From NCBI RefSeq assembly GCF_000143415.4, contig NW_003314295.1:1223923-1287922 (forward strand): a DNA stretch of 64,000 bases. The letters are read 5' to 3'. The position numbers and the translations under genes were made by a program. This document shows, one piece after another, positions 41,024-52,943 of this stretch. The notes below the pieces were generated by a model. That model did not search any database. It was not told the origin of the DNA and saw only the letters and a list, made by a program, of their open reading frames with translations. Source of the stretch: Selaginella moellendorffii (Eukaryota > Streptophyta > Lycopodiopsida > Selaginellales > Selaginellaceae). Position 1 is the stretch's first letter, and each line of letters starts with the position of its first letter.

Positions 41024-42345
41024 TATAATGGAGTCATGCTTGATCATCTCATAAACATGGTCCACACTCTTCTGGAAAGTCACACAATCATGTGCAGCAA
41101 AACAATTACCAGTTGTGGCAATTAGTGCCATTGTAATACTTATTGTGCAGTGACAAGAGGTCATTTGCCATGACAATGTGGTCATCCAAGATCTTGATGA
41201 GCTCACAGATCTCTCTCAGGTTTACAACCAATTCCTCAAGCTTGATTCCCACACAAAACTCAGTTATGATGCATGCCATCACCTCCATGAATCTAGTGCA
41301 GTGGTGGAGAAGCCAATACTCCTTGCTGCTCGGGATCATGTTATTGATTTGGTGTTTGACCTCCTGGATGCTATCCAGATAGATTGATAAGATCTTCCAG
41401 TGGTGACTGAAATAAAGACTCTTGAAGCTTGTCCCTCACTTTGAGTTGCTTTTCTTCCAAACAACATCTCCTTTGCTTGCCACTCAGATTCCTCTTCTCT
41501 CAGCCAAGAGCTCAATGAATGGCTCATTTCCAACCTTGGTATCATTGACGAGAGTGCCAAAAAGAAGATCGTTCAGTCAAGAGTCATGCTCTTAGCTTGT
41601 TTGATGCATCCTAATGGTGAGTAAAGCTTTTTTTGCCTGTCCTCACATTTTTGCCCTTGCTTGCAAAATAGTGATAAATATACAAAAACGAGAATATAGA
41701 AGAAGAAGAGTAAAAGAGAAGAAGATAGAAGAGAATAGAATGGAGAGTTTAGCTTCAGACTCCAAAAGCGTGAGTAAAGATAAACATATATTATTCTTTC
41801 AACTCTATTTTGCACAAATAGTCATAGGTGGGAGAAAAAATGATTAATTTAATGCAAATGCATACAATAATAAATGAGGGTTGTTTTTTAGCACGTCTAA
41901 ATGCTATTTATATATTACATGATTTTATAATCATTCCTAATTGTTTTTCGTTTAGGTTGAGTCTTTCTTCTTTGGATGCTTAAACTTAAATGTAACTCTA
42001 TTTCGTGTAACCTTCCTTCTTTTATTCTGCCTGGAAAGATATACAAGAGAAAATATTTATCTCTTCATCAAATGGCAAGAGAAACAAAGTCCTCTTGATG
42101 GAAGCATTTGTGGGTATACTTTTTGGTGGATGACATCCTCTAAGTCAAGCAGCCAAGAAGGTTATGGCGCCCTCAAATCTATCATTTGGAGCATTGCCAC
42201 CATTGGAATCTACAAAGCATCCAAGGAGCATAATCATCATCATCTTGTGCTACTACTCTTGGTGGAAGTCATGGCAGAGCTCTACAAGGAAATGCCCAAT
42301 TCCCATAGCTTTTCCTTTAGAACAACCAAGATGGTGAGTATAAGG
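41024..42345 (+). pseudogene. microbial-type terpene synthase-like pseudogene 4, internally inverted and interrupted
   Basis: Promoter-like sequence matching the 4570-4935 flank leads in the plus direction to ATGGAGT (about 41029). The next block (41036-41395) is 3'-half MTPSL sequence on the opposite strand (CEMIKHDS.., [37 protein letters not shown]). From about 41425 the plus strand gives the N-terminal part ([23 protein letters not shown]-like). It breaks off at 41617, where a solo-LTR-like insertion (41618-42070) intervenes, and resumes at 42071 (NGKRNKVLL.. to KEMPNS). In the inverted block the NSE motif has His in place of Arg (SLHNKYY). Confidence 0.75.
41618..42070. mobile_element. 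solo-LTR-like insertion in MTPSL pseudogene 4
   Basis: 453 bp from TGAGTAAAGC to CTCTTCATCA, flanked by AATGG on both sides (41613-41617 and 42071-42075). Same family as 8344-8976, sharing AGAAGAGAATAGAA, AATGCAAATGCATACAATAAT and TTTCTTCTTTGGATG. It splits the MTPSL codon series at HPNG. Confidence 0.7.
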
Positions 42346-43022
42346 TAGTTTAATAGTTTATTTGGACATGCACAATTCTAAGACACATTGCAAAATAGCT
42401 GATTTACTTTGTCAATGGAAATTGCCATATGTCAATTTGGATGAGCGAAGCTAGCTTGTGCAACTAGTAGTACGCTTTTTATAAAAATGTGATCCATCTC
42501 GTGCCTTGAATATCTAGCCTTGTCTCCAATTTTTTAGTGTGATCAGCTCTTTGACAGCATGTCGTTTTCACTTGGAATCCTCTCTTACCCACCCTAGCAT
42601 CGAGTGCTGGATAGTAGTGGACTGAGACAAGGTGCTTAGATCATCCTGAGCTTTGTCCCATTACTCGGCCCTGATCTCTTTGAAGAGCACTTTGCCGAGG
42701 CCTGCAAGAATGAGTGGCTAGTGGCCGGATTAGCAGCTTGGTTGTGGCCTTCTATTATGGGAAACAAAATTGTATTAGAAAAAAAGTTATGGAAGTTAGA
42801 AATGCTTAATTAGCATGCAACTAGCTTAATTAGTTATCCAACAGCATAAAGAGACATAACAATCTATCACATCTATCTAGGTAACTAGAAAAAGTTGTTG
42901 TGCAATGCATGATCCATACACTGTTGGCTTTTGACCAAGACTTTTTTAAAATTCACAGGAAAAATTCACTTGAAATAACTAACATTTCAACACTTTAAAA
43001 AGTGTTATAGAAAAATTAGAAT
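42346..43022. other. intergenic, nothing recognised
   Basis: No gene or repeat recognised between the MTPSL debris and the LTR at 43023. Confidence 0.4.
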
Positions 43023-43198
43023 TGTGAGGTCCAAGTGTACGGCTATGATGCTATATACTAATATTAATGTAGTGGGAATTTAGTAGCTGTCAGATTAGTT
43101 TCAATCTGGACCACTCATTTTTATATATAAATTAGGGTTTTTGGGTTAATTGATATGCACATTTTCCATATTCCTTTTTCATGTTCCATGCACTCACA
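43023..43198 (+). repeat. 5' LTR of Gypsy element 3
   Basis: 176 bp, TGTGAGGTCC...GCACTCACA, with TATATAAATTAGGG as a TATA-like box. Homologous to 19532-19706. Confidence 0.9.
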
Positions 43199-43427
43199 TT
43201 AGTGGAGGAGAGGGGCACCTTTGATTGTCCCTGAGGAGTGCTTAGATTTGGGATTTTGGTTTAAATTTAACTTTTGCATTATCTAAATCTAGTTTTTTCA
43301 ATTTCCTTTCTTTTGTTCTTTCCTTTTAGGAATTTGGTTTAGATCTAGCTTTTGCATTGTCTAGATCTCCCTTTCCTTCTAACTTTTTTTCATTTCTCTT
43401 ATTTTGCTCTCTTTTTCATTCATTTTC

Positions 43428-44240
43428 ATGGCAGATCAGGAGTCTTCTCCTCCTTTGACTTTGGAGTAGCAGTTGGTGCAATTGCTTGATGCTATGCGAT
43501 TGCAATTGAACAACCAAACTCAATTGATGGTGGCATTCACAGCACGTGGTACAACTCCTACTTTTGGTGCCAATCCTTGCATTCAGCCGGAGTTCTTTTA
43601 TAGGAATCCTGGGGATGATGTGTATTATTGGTTCGATCACTTCACGGTGATTGTCACATATCATTCTTGGGATGATGCTTGATATTTGCATGAGTTTCCC
43701 ACGTATTGGTGTTGCAATGGTACAATGGTTTGAGTGCAGCCACTCATGGGGATTGGAGTGTTCTCCCATACGTCTTCAAATATGCATTCGGACATGCTAA
43801 CAATTGTGATGATGCGTTCTAATAATTGCATCATCTTTGTCAAGGGCCATTTGAGTCGGTAATACAATTTGGCATTTGTTTTCAAAGCCTCTTGCTTCAT
43901 GCAAAGCCAAATATATTGGAGCGGATCAAGCTAAGAATGTTGTGGCTAGCCTTTTGTCAAGATCTTGTCGGACTTGTGCATGCACTTGCTCCAGCCACCC
44001 TTGATGATGCTTTTTGCTTAGCATAATGTTATAAAACATTGTTTTTTCCACTTCTTGCTGCACGTCTTTCAACTCCACTTCCTGTGGGTGATGGTCCTAT
44101 TCTAATGAAGGTTGATGCTGCTGCTACTCGAGTCCAAGGACAAGGGTGAGGACGTGGTTATGGCTGTGATGTTTGTTATTATGCGTGTGATAAAGTTGGT
44201 CACACTTATTGGTGTTGTCAGCATTTTTTAGATTGGTGGC
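43428..44240 (+). pseudogene. Gag region of Gypsy element 3
   Basis: ATGGCAGATCAGG.. at 43428 opens the frame homologous to 18477-19298 (QLVQLLDAMRLQLNNQTQLM, DDVYYWFDHFTVIVTYHSWD). Early TAG, TGA and frameshifts follow. The zinc-knuckle region (CYYACDKVGHTYWCC-like) is barely recognisable at about 44170-44220. Confidence 0.8.
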
Positions 44241-44419
44241 CATCATTTCCTGGATGGAGACCTTAGCTTCAATAACGTTTTATTGGTGCTACTACAGTGG
44301 AAGGTTTGGACATCAAAATGCATATGGGAAATGAGGAGTCATGCAAGTAATGGAGGGACCTTATGCAAATAAGTCAATCTTTCTTTTGGGAGTATCATCA
44401 ATGGCTTCACTCAACACCA

Positions 44420-44888
44420 GTTCATCTAATGTTTACTTTCCAAGCTCGTTTTTATAACAAGTGGTCTCCTATTATTCTCTTTAGATTAGTTGATACAAGT
44501 TTGAGTTTATCTTTTATTGCTTGACCTATTGCCATACGTTGCTATTTACACTTGTGTCGTGCAGTAGAGTCAGTTTCATTCTTTATGGCAACAGCTGTAC
44601 ACATGCATGTGCATAGGATGAGGCAAACTTTGTTGTGCATATGGGCAATTTCGAGCTTTGGTTGTAGTTATTGTGGGTGGTGTCGAGTCAAGCTTTTGAC
44701 CTCATCTTTGGTATGGATTGGTTGCAGTGCAATTATGCCAAGTGTGACTTTGAGACTTCTCCCTCTTGTCTCATACTTCCTTATATTTCATCCATTCCTC
44801 TCATTTTCGTACCTCTTCGTTGCTCTACTTCTACCTTTGCTTCCATTACTTTTGTCCCTCCATTACTTCCTCCTATGTTTTTGTTTTG
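44420..44888 (+). pseudogene. protease region of Gypsy element 3 (left of insertion)
   Basis: Pieces homologous to 17983-18294: VDTSLSLSF-like, where the TG of DTG is lost, then SQAFDLIFGMDWLQCNYAKC across two frames. It retains the TGG codon that is TGA in element 1. The reading ends at the insertion of element 4. Confidence 0.75.
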
Positions 44889-46010
44889 TGTAAGGAACCA
44901 ACTCCCCGAGGTGTCGTAGGCTAAAGGATCCCTGAAAGCATGACTGACATGACAAAGAGTTCATCGGATGGAACCGAGTCTGAGATTGACTTTAAGGCCA
45001 ACTTTGAGACCAAGTTCGAGATAGAGTCCGGGATCGAGTCCGAGACTGACTCGGAGACCGAGTTCGAGACCGAGTTCGAGACTAAGTTTGAGATTGAGTC
45101 CGAGATCCGAGAACAGGTTTAAGACCGAGTCTGAGGTCAAGTCCAAAGTCGAGTCCAAGATCGAGTCTGAGACCGAGTCCGAAGTTGGGTCTGAGATCAA
45201 GTCCGAAATCAAGTCCGAGACTGAGTTCGAGTACTAATACAGGTCAAGGGGTGAAAGCCCAAAGCGTGCATCTCCCAGGGGGGGTTGCAGGGGGTTCCAA
45301 AAGTATAGTAGGGATAGTGAGGTCTAGGAACTAGTCTTGAAGGAATTCTCCAATGGTTCTTCCAAACTGACTTGAGGTTAAGACTAAGGTTGAGGAGCCT
45401 TGAGTGGGAGTGAGCATGGACTCAAGTGGTGCCAAAGGGGCCACTCAAGGAAGTGCTCAAGAGCAACTCCCACTCCCGAAAGGGAAACCAAGTGCAGTGC
45501 TCCTGGCTCATGTGGAGTGGTGCCCCACTTGAGTACCTTGTGGCTCATTGGTCTTCGCCTTTCCTAAGGGCTTGGACCTTCCCCTTGGGATGGAAGTGGG
45601 GGGGTAGAGGTAAGCCATTAGGCCACGGTGTTTCGCCCCGGCGTCCTAAAGCATATGTTGCACCCAAGACTTGGGATTTAGAGGGTCCCATGATCAAGTC
45701 TTGTGGTACCAAGGGATGTTAAGAACCTGGAGGCTTGGTGTGCTTGGCTACTTGTGTCTGCAGGGAGTGTAGCTGAACCTTAAGTCCAGTCTAACCCAGA
45801 GAGGGGGATTGGGAGAGATTTGGGAATCTGTGGATGGATGGCTAACGCTCCATTGCTTGTGCAGTGAATAGCTGAAACCAAGTAGGACCAAGTAGGAATT
45901 GGTACCATAGGCGGGAACCTTGGAGAGGGAACTTAGCTAAAGCCAAGGCGGTGTTGGTCGAATAGACGAGGTAAGCTGGCAAATTAGAAAGAAAAAATTT
46001 ATGGCTTACA
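44889..46010 (+). repeat. 5' LTR of Gypsy element 4
   Basis: 1122 bp with inverted ends TGTAAG/CTTACA. It holds a hexameric GAGNNY minisatellite at about 44965-45235 and a conserved GGTCAAGGGGTGAAAGCCC block. Confidence 0.9.
44965..45235 (+). repeat. hexanucleotide minisatellite (GAGNNY)n in the LTR
   Basis: Successive GAGTCC/GAGACC/GAGTTC/GAGATC units, translating as alternating Glu-x on one strand and Asp/Leu-Ser-rich on the other. Present again at 51260-51535 and 51869-52144. Confidence 0.85.
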
Positions 46011-46069
46011 ATTTGGTATCGAAGCCTTTTCCTCAGTTCTAGCGAAGGATAGAGGCGGATTGCTGGGAG

Positions 46070-46943
46070 ATGGCAAAGGTAGGGTGTAAACAAACCAAGG
46101 CAGAGACGGAACCTCCACTAGAGCTTGAGCCTCCGGTTGAATAAGAGGCTATGGATGAGGAATCCTTACATGAGGAGGACTTTAGTGAGGAAACTTTCAA
46201 ATAGGAGTCTGGTGGTGAGGTTCGGTTGTCCAAGGCTCGATTGGACGTTCTAGAAGAACAATTGGCACAGACCAACGCCTTGCTAGAGACTCTTGTATGC
46301 AAGCTAAAGCGTGACGAGAAGCGGAAGAAAAAACAAAAGACTGTGGATGCTGGCAGCGCAAAAGGTGCAAATCCTTCGGTAAGGACTGAGGCAGAACCAA
46401 ACAAGGTCGAACAGACCGAAGTGGACTCAGTCCCTCAAGCAGTTCTGAAGTACAAACCAAAGCCCCCACCGGTCTTCAAGGAGTGAATGACTATAAGGTG
46501 GTGGAGGATTGGTTTTACGATATGGAGGACTACTTTCAAGTATTGTGGTTACCGAGGTCAGAGAAGGTCCCATGTGCAAAACCATACTTGGCAGATAATG
46601 CCAAGTCATGGTGGAGAATGATAGAGGCCAACGAAGGACTGGTGGCCACTTGGGAAATGATGAAGGCAAGGATCTGCGCGACATACGTTCCTTTAAATGC
46701 TACTTTGCACTTAAGGGATGAGCTAAATAGGTTGAAATAGACTAGAATCATTCAAGAGTATGTGAATGGGTTTATGGCAAAGAGGATACTGGTCACAGAT
46801 ATAGGTAATATGGATATGTTCCATGCCTTCATATTAGGGTTGCAAACTTGGGCTCGCGGCGAGGTGATGCGTTGGAACCTGACCAACTACAAGGAAGCAT
46901 TGGATGCGGCTATCAAGGTGCATTTCAACAATAACCTGTGAAA
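46070..46943 (+). pseudogene. Gag region of Gypsy element 4
   Basis: Opens MAKVGCKQTKAETEPP at 46070, then a TAA and a TAG. A coiled-coil block LSKARLDVLEEQLAQTNALL follows, then the capsid region (VEDWFYDMEDYFQV, ADNAKSWWRMIEA, LRDELNRLK, FILGLQTWARGEV) with further stops at 46738 and about 46939. Confidence 0.85.
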
Positions 46944-47956
46944 GGGGAACACGACGGGGTCGGGGTCCATGTTTAACAAAGGGGCCAAACCAAGGGGAAC
47001 ATATAGCAAAAAGAAATTCAAGAAGAGTTTCTCTAAGAATGAGTCATTAGGGTTTCGGAAGGGTAGATCTAGTGGCCAGCGAGTGAGTACAAACCCATGG
47101 ATAAGAAGGGCAAGTTGGCTAATAGCGTGGGGAATAACATATGCTACAACTGCGGTGAAGCGGGACACTTCTCAAGGGAATGTCCTTACCTGAAGAAGGC
47201 CAGAGCCAATATGGCCATTAAGTCGGGTGAAATCCAAACTGAGGTATATGATTTAGTCCCTAACTCAAAGTTACTCATTACACGAGCAACTTTGGTAGAG
47301 AGTCATTCGCGACATCTACTAGCCCTTTGAGGGAAGCTCGGAGGTAGCTTTGTTAAGATCTTTATTAACACGGGTGCTTCGGATAATTTTGTGGCTGCAG
47401 ACATAATCTGGCAAGCCAAATTAACGGTGCAGCAGCTGGGCAAACCAAGGACAATAGAATTTGTTCAAGGTAGCCAAAGCACTGATGAGGTACTTCGACA
47501 AGTGAGAGTCGAAGTAGGGACATGGAAAGTAAATATGGATTTCACCATATTAGATATGGCAGGATTTGATGTAATCTTCAAGATAGATTAGTTCAATCAG
47601 TTCATGGTAGCCCTGCATGGACAAAGTAGAAACCTTGTGGTACTAGCGAATGCCCAAAAAAGAAGATCCAGGGTGGAGGCCCAAGATCTAAAGGTAGGGT
47701 AATGCAAGGCCAAAGATTCCTGCCTAAACCTAGTGTCCACGAGAGGACAACTCACTAAAGGAACCAAGGCAGCATTTTTGTGCTTACTCTTGGTGAAGAG
47801 TGACAAAAAGATGGGAATGGAAGAAGTACCTTTAGTGATCTAGTGGGTGTTGGACCAATTCTAGAATACCATGCCGGAAGAGCTACCGGCGGGGTTGCCC
47901 CTCGCACGACCAATAGAATATAAGATTGAGCTGGTCAAGGGTGCTGAGGCAGTGGT
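46944..47956 (+). pseudogene. nucleocapsid and protease region of Gypsy element 4
   Basis: CCHC zinc knuckle CYNCGEAGHFSREC (about 47139-47180) is followed by the protease frame KIFINTGASDNFV. The catalytic Asp of DTGA is Asn here (AAC). Three or more stops follow before RT. Confidence 0.85.
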
Positions 47957-49310
47957 TTGTCCCCCCATTGTTTGAACAAAAAGGAACTTGAGGAGCTCAA
48001 GCGCCAACTAGAGGAGTTGGTGGACAAAGGGTATGTTAGGTTGAGCAAGTCGCTGTATGGGGCGCTGGTGTTATTTGTGAAAAAGAAAGATGGATCTATG
48101 CGCATGTGCATAAACTACCGGTTGCTCAATAAATATATAAAGAAGAACAAATACCCTTTGCCAAGGATTGAGGACCTGTTCGATAAGTTAGGAAAGGCAA
48201 AATCTTTCTTGAGGATTGACTTAAGGTCAGGATACTACCAAATCAGGGTAGCAGAGGAAGATGTCGAAAAGACAACCTGTCAAACAAGGTATGGGAGTTT
48301 TGAGTTTCTAGTGATGCCCTTCGGGCTATGCAATGCATCGGTAATGTTTTCGGCATTGATGAACCACATCTTTGTACCCTATTTGGATCATTTTATGGTC
48401 GTCTATATTGACAACATCCTGATCTATAGCAAAATGTTAGAGGAGCATGCCGAACACTTGACGAAGGTGTTTGAGAAACTAAGGGAACACCAACTATATG
48501 TTAAAGAGAGCAATTGTGACTTTGTTTAACAAGAGGTAAAGTTTCTCAGGCATGTGGTGGGCAAGGACAGGCTCAAGGTGGACCCCGAGAAGGTCCAAGT
48601 GATCCAGGATTGGGAGCGACCATTGAATGTACACGAGTTAAAGGCATTCTTGGGGTTATGCAACTACTACCAAAAGTTTATCAAACATTATTTGAGAGTA
48701 GCCTTGCCCTTAACAGACCAAACGGGAAAAGGGAATATGGCATAGACAGTGGAATGCGAGGCAGCATTTGTCCACCTCAAAAGGAAGTTGAGGAAGGCTC
48801 CTGTGTTGGCGTTACTAGACTTTGGTAAGGACTTTGAGGTAGAAACGGATGCTTCAGACTTTGCATTGGGCGCAATTTTGAAGCAAGACAACCATCCAGT
48901 AGCATTCTTCTCGAAGAAATTGGACAAGGCTCAATAGAAATGGCCTGCCCATGAGAAAGAATTGTTTGCGGTGGTCAAGGCGCTCAAGGAGTGGTGACAC
49001 TACCTTGGGAGACACTTCAAGGTTTACACGAACAATGTGGCAACGAAACACTTCTTATCACAGCCCGACTTGAGAGGGAAACAAGGTCGCTGGGCCAATG
49101 CTTTGGCCGAGTTTGATTGTGAGATTCTGTAGAAGCTTGGGAAGAGCAACATTGTGGCGGATGCACTAAGTCAAAAAGCGAGCTTGAAGTTGGCAATATC
49201 CAGCGCGACAGCAACCTTTTGGGATGATGTGCGGACAGCATATGAGAACAATGGTCTAGCACAAGAAGTGTTGCTGAGGAATCTAGAGGCATGGGAAGCT
49301 CACTAGAGAG
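47957..49310 (+). pseudogene. reverse transcriptase-RNase H region of Gypsy element 4
   Basis: RT motifs [47 protein letters not shown] and [12 protein letters not shown]; the active-site YIDD is YIDN. A TAA at 48527, then connection and RNase H (VETDASDFALGAILKQ, WPAHEKELFAVVKALKEW). Frame broken at least four times. Confidence 0.88.
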
Positions 49311-50345
49311 GTGAGTTGCCAACAGAAAAGAAAACAGGCTATGCGGAATGCAATGGACTCATCTATTACAAGCAAACGAGAGTGTATGTTCCAGAAGGGG
49401 AATTAAGGAAGGTAGCCTTAGAAGAGTGTTATGACGGACGTCTTGCGGGACATGGCGGAGTGCCTAAGACGATGGGCTTACTCAAGAGGAAGTACCATTG
49501 GCCAGATATGGCTAAGGATGTCCAAGACTATGTAAAAACATGTCCAACATGTCCAACATGTGAGCAGGTCAAAGTCGTGTCGTCCATGGAAATGTTTTAC
49601 GATGGACTTTATCACGGAACTCCCCCCAAGTGAGGGGTTTAATGCGATATTCGTGGTGGACCAATTTTTGAAGATGGCACATTTCATACCCACCACAACA
49701 GAAGTGAATGCGGAAGGTGTGGCGAAACTATTCTTTGAACAAGTGGTTCGAGTGTGAGGAGGCCAGAGGAGATCATCTCAGACCGAGATAAGATCTTCAC
49801 CAGTAAGTTCTGGAGAACTCTCCTGGAACAGTATCACACCAAGTTGAAATTCAGTACAGCATATCACCCATAGACAAGTATTGGGTATTAAGTCAAGCTG
49901 GATAGCACTAACACTTCTTAATAGATGGACAAATGGAAAGGGTGAATAGGCAGCCGGAGGATTATTTGCAATGCTATGTTTCCGGATACTAGACTGATTG
50001 GGTAAGTCATTTGGGACTTGTGGAAATATGCTATAACAACTCACCACACTCAAGTATCAAGGTGAGTCCATGGGAAGTCATCAATGGGCGAGCTATTGAA
50101 GGCCTTGTGGAACTTGGCATGGCTGAGTATCATGAAGAGTTACCCACAGTGAAGGCATTCACGGTGGAAAGATTTAACATTTGGAATCTAGTGAGGGATT
50201 CCTTGGAACGGGCTCAACAAAGGCAAACCAAGTATGCAAACCAGAAGTGTTGGGACGTAGAGTTCCAACCTGGGGAGAAGGTGTGGTTGAACACTAAAAA
50301 CCTAGGGTTACCAAGTGGGATCAGCCAGAAGTTGACCCAAAAGTA
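49311..50345 (+). pseudogene. integrase region of Gypsy element 4
   Basis: HHCC domain (LAGHGGVPKTM.., CPTCPTCEQVK) with a 9-bp internal duplication giving CPTCPTC, then the catalytic core in another frame (MDFITELPPSEGFNAIFVVD). Later pieces are NSPHSSIKVSPWEVINGR and GEKVWLNTKNL. Multiple frameshifts. Confidence 0.85.
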
Positions 50346-50756
50346 AGATACATGTATTCCTAGAAATGAACTGATCTTGAGTTTTTTAAACAAGTTTGCG
50401 GGGCCTTACAAGATTGAGGCACGAATCGGTAAAGTGGCTTACCCCCTCCGACTTCTTCGAGAGATGGAGAAGATGCACCCAGTGTTCCATGTGAACCTAC
50501 TCAAGCCATACTTTGAAGATCCGCTTCCCAAGGACCAAGTGAGACCTTTACCTGAGGTTATCCAAGGGGAAGAGGAATACGAAGTGGAGGCCATCCTCAA
50601 TGCACACAAAAGTAAACAATAAAGACGCAAGGTGAGAGAGTTCCATGTGAAGTGGAAAGGACTTCCACACTCTGAAGTAACATGGGAACCGGAGGAGAAC
50701 CTAACGAACACGTGAGATCTAGTGGAGGAATTTCTGCAAGGCAAAACTCTATGTAC
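50346..50756 (+). pseudogene. integrase tail and chromodomain of Gypsy element 4
   Basis: FAGPYKIEARIGKVAYPLRL and MHPVFHVNLLKPYF are the usual linker. YEVEAILNAHKSKQ, stop, then VREFHVKWKGLPHSEVTWEP give a chromodomain interrupted by TAA at 50620. Confidence 0.85.
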
Positions 50757-50957
50757 TTATGTAAAGTTCAATTAAAGTATTAATTTGTGAAGTTGAGCAA
50801 TGGCATATGTTAGGACCTGAAGGTGAGCTGAAGGTAAGCTAATTGGCATGGGTTAGCTAAGTCGACCAAGCGTAGAGAACTACGCCTGACTCCCCATGGG
50901 GATGTTGAATCCATAGACATATTCTATGGAGGTTGGGTTCGAGTTCCAACCCCCTAG

Positions 50958-52175
50958 TAAAACAGGGTTGGGTTCAAGTCCCAACCCCATACTAGGGCAT
51001 GGTGGGGTGAGGGGTATAGGGACACCTATATTCTGTTATCATGGGCTCTTGGCCGGGGAGGCTAATTTAGGCACACCACTAAGTGGGGGGATGCCCTCGG
51101 AGACATGGCCAACAAGTCGTAGGATAAAAAGAGACATTTGATGTGGGTATCGAACTTCTTTTATGGGTGGTGAAGTTGTAAGGAATTAACTCCCCAATGT
51201 GTTGTAGGCTAAAGGATCCCCAAAAGCATAACCGACATGACAAAGAGTTCATTGGATGGGACCGAGTCTGAGATCGAGTCCAAGACCGACTCTAAGACCA
51301 AGTTCGAGATAAAGTCCGGGATCGAGTTCAAGGATGACTCGGAGACCGAGTTCAAGACTGAGTTTGAGACCAAGTTCGAGACAGAGTCTGAGATCTGAGA
51401 TCGGGTCTGAAACCGAGTCCAAGGTCGAGTCCGAAGTCGCGTCTGAGATCGAGTCTGAGATCGAGTTTGAGATCGAGTCTGAGATCGAGTCCAAAGTTGG
51501 GTCCGAGATCGAGTCCGAGACCGAGTCTAAGTACTAATACAGGTCAAGGGGTGAAAGCCCAAAGCCTAAAACAGGGTTGGGTTCAAGTCCCAACCCCATA
51601 CTAGGGCATGGTGGGGTGAGGGGTATAGGGACACCTATATTCTGTTATCATGGGCTCTTGGCCGGGGAGGCTAATTTAGGCACACCACTAAGTGGGGGGA
51701 TGCCCTCGGAGACATGGCCAACAAGTCGTAGGATAAAAAGAGACATTTGATGTGGGTATCGAACTTCTTTTATGGGTGGTGAAGTTGTAAGGAATTAACT
51801 CCCCAATGTGTTGTAGGCTAAAGGATCCCCAAAAGCATAACCGACATGACAAAGAGTTCATTGGATGGGACCGAGTCTGAGATCGAGTCCAAGACCGACT
51901 CTAAGACCAAGTTCGAGATAAAGTCCGGGATCGAGTTCAAGGATGACTCGGAGACCGAGTTCAAGACTGAGTTTGAGACCAAGTTCGAGACAGAGTCTGA
52001 GATCTGAGATCGGGTCTGAAACCGAGTCCAAGGTCGAGTCCGAAGTCGCGTCTGAGATCGAGTCTGAGATCGAGTTTGAGATCGAGTCTGAGATCGAGTC
52101 CAAAGTTGGGTCCGAGATCGAGTCCGAGACCGAGTCTAAGTACTAATACAGGTCAAGGGGTGAAAGCCCAAAGCG
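50958..52175 (+). repeat. 609-bp perfect tandem duplication at the 3' internal/LTR junction of element 4
   Basis: The sequence from TAAAACAGGGTTGGG (50958) to CAAAGCC (51566) is repeated from 51567. The GAGNNY stretches of the two copies encode identical peptides. The unit spans the end of the internal region and the first 390 bp of the LTR (LTR starts at 51177 and 51786). Confidence 0.9.
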
Positions 52176-52938
52176 TGTGTCTCCTGGGGGGGCTGTAGGG
52201 GGTTCCAAAAGTATAGTAGGGATAGTGAGGTCTAGGAACCAGTCTTGAAAGAACTCTCCAATGGTGCTTCCAAACTGACTTGAGGTTGAGACTGAGGCTG
52301 AGGGGCCTTGAGTGGGAGTGAGCATGGACTTCGGTGGTGCCAGAGGGGCCACCCAAGGAAGTGCTCAAGAGCAGCTCCCACTCCTGAAAGGAAAACCGAC
52401 TGCTGCGCTCCTGGCTCATGTGGAGTGGTGCCCCACTTGAGTACCTTGTGGCTCATTGGTCCTCGCCTTTCCTAGGGGCTTGGACCTTCCCCTTGGGATG
52501 GAAGTGGGGGGGGGGAGGGGGGTTAGAGGTACTCATATCGGGCCGTTAGGCCATGCTTTTTCACCCCAATGTCCCGAAGCAAGTGTTGCACCCAAGGCTT
52601 GGGATTTAGAGGGTCCCATGATCAAGTCTTATTGTACCAAGGGATGTTAGGAACATGGAGGCTTGGTGTGTTTGGCTGCTTGTGCATGCAGGGAGTGTAG
52701 CCGAACCTTAAGTCTAGTCTAACCCAGGGAGGGGGACTGGGAAAGATTTGGGAATCCATGGATGGATGGCTAACGCTCTGTTGCTCGTGCAGTGAGTAGC
52801 TGAAACCAAGTAGGACCAAGTAGAAGCTGGTACCATATGCGGGAACCTTAGCGAGGGAACTTAGTTAAAGCCAAGGTGGTGTTGGTCGGATAGACGAAGT
52901 AAGCTGGCAAATTGAAAAGGAAAAATTTGTGACTTACA
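51786..52938 (+). repeat. 3' LTR of Gypsy element 4
   Basis: 1153 bp, TGTAAGGAATTAACTCC...GACTTACA, homologous to 44889-46010 with a longer G-run near 52505 and scattered substitutions. Confidence 0.88.
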
Positions 52939-52943
52939 TTTTG

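Larger units (their letters stand above)
44889..52938 (+). mobile_element. Gypsy LTR retrotransposon 4 (inner element, chromodomain-bearing)
   Basis: Inserted into element 3 with a perfect 5-bp duplication TTTTG (44884-44888 and 52939-52943). The 5' LTR is 44889-46010 (TGTAAGG...GGCTTACA). The PBS TTGGTATCGAAGC (46013-46025) is close to the initiator-Met type. The 3' LTR is 51786-52938. Gag, protease, RT, RNase H, integrase and chromodomain are recognisable but heavily mutated. A 609-bp tandem duplication adds an extra partial LTR start before the 3' LTR. Confidence 0.92.

Noticed and set aside
44961-45212. Asp-Ser/Leu-rich ORFs in the LTR, also at 51249-51494 and 51858-52103
   Set aside because: Translations of the GAGNNY minisatellite on the antisense strand.
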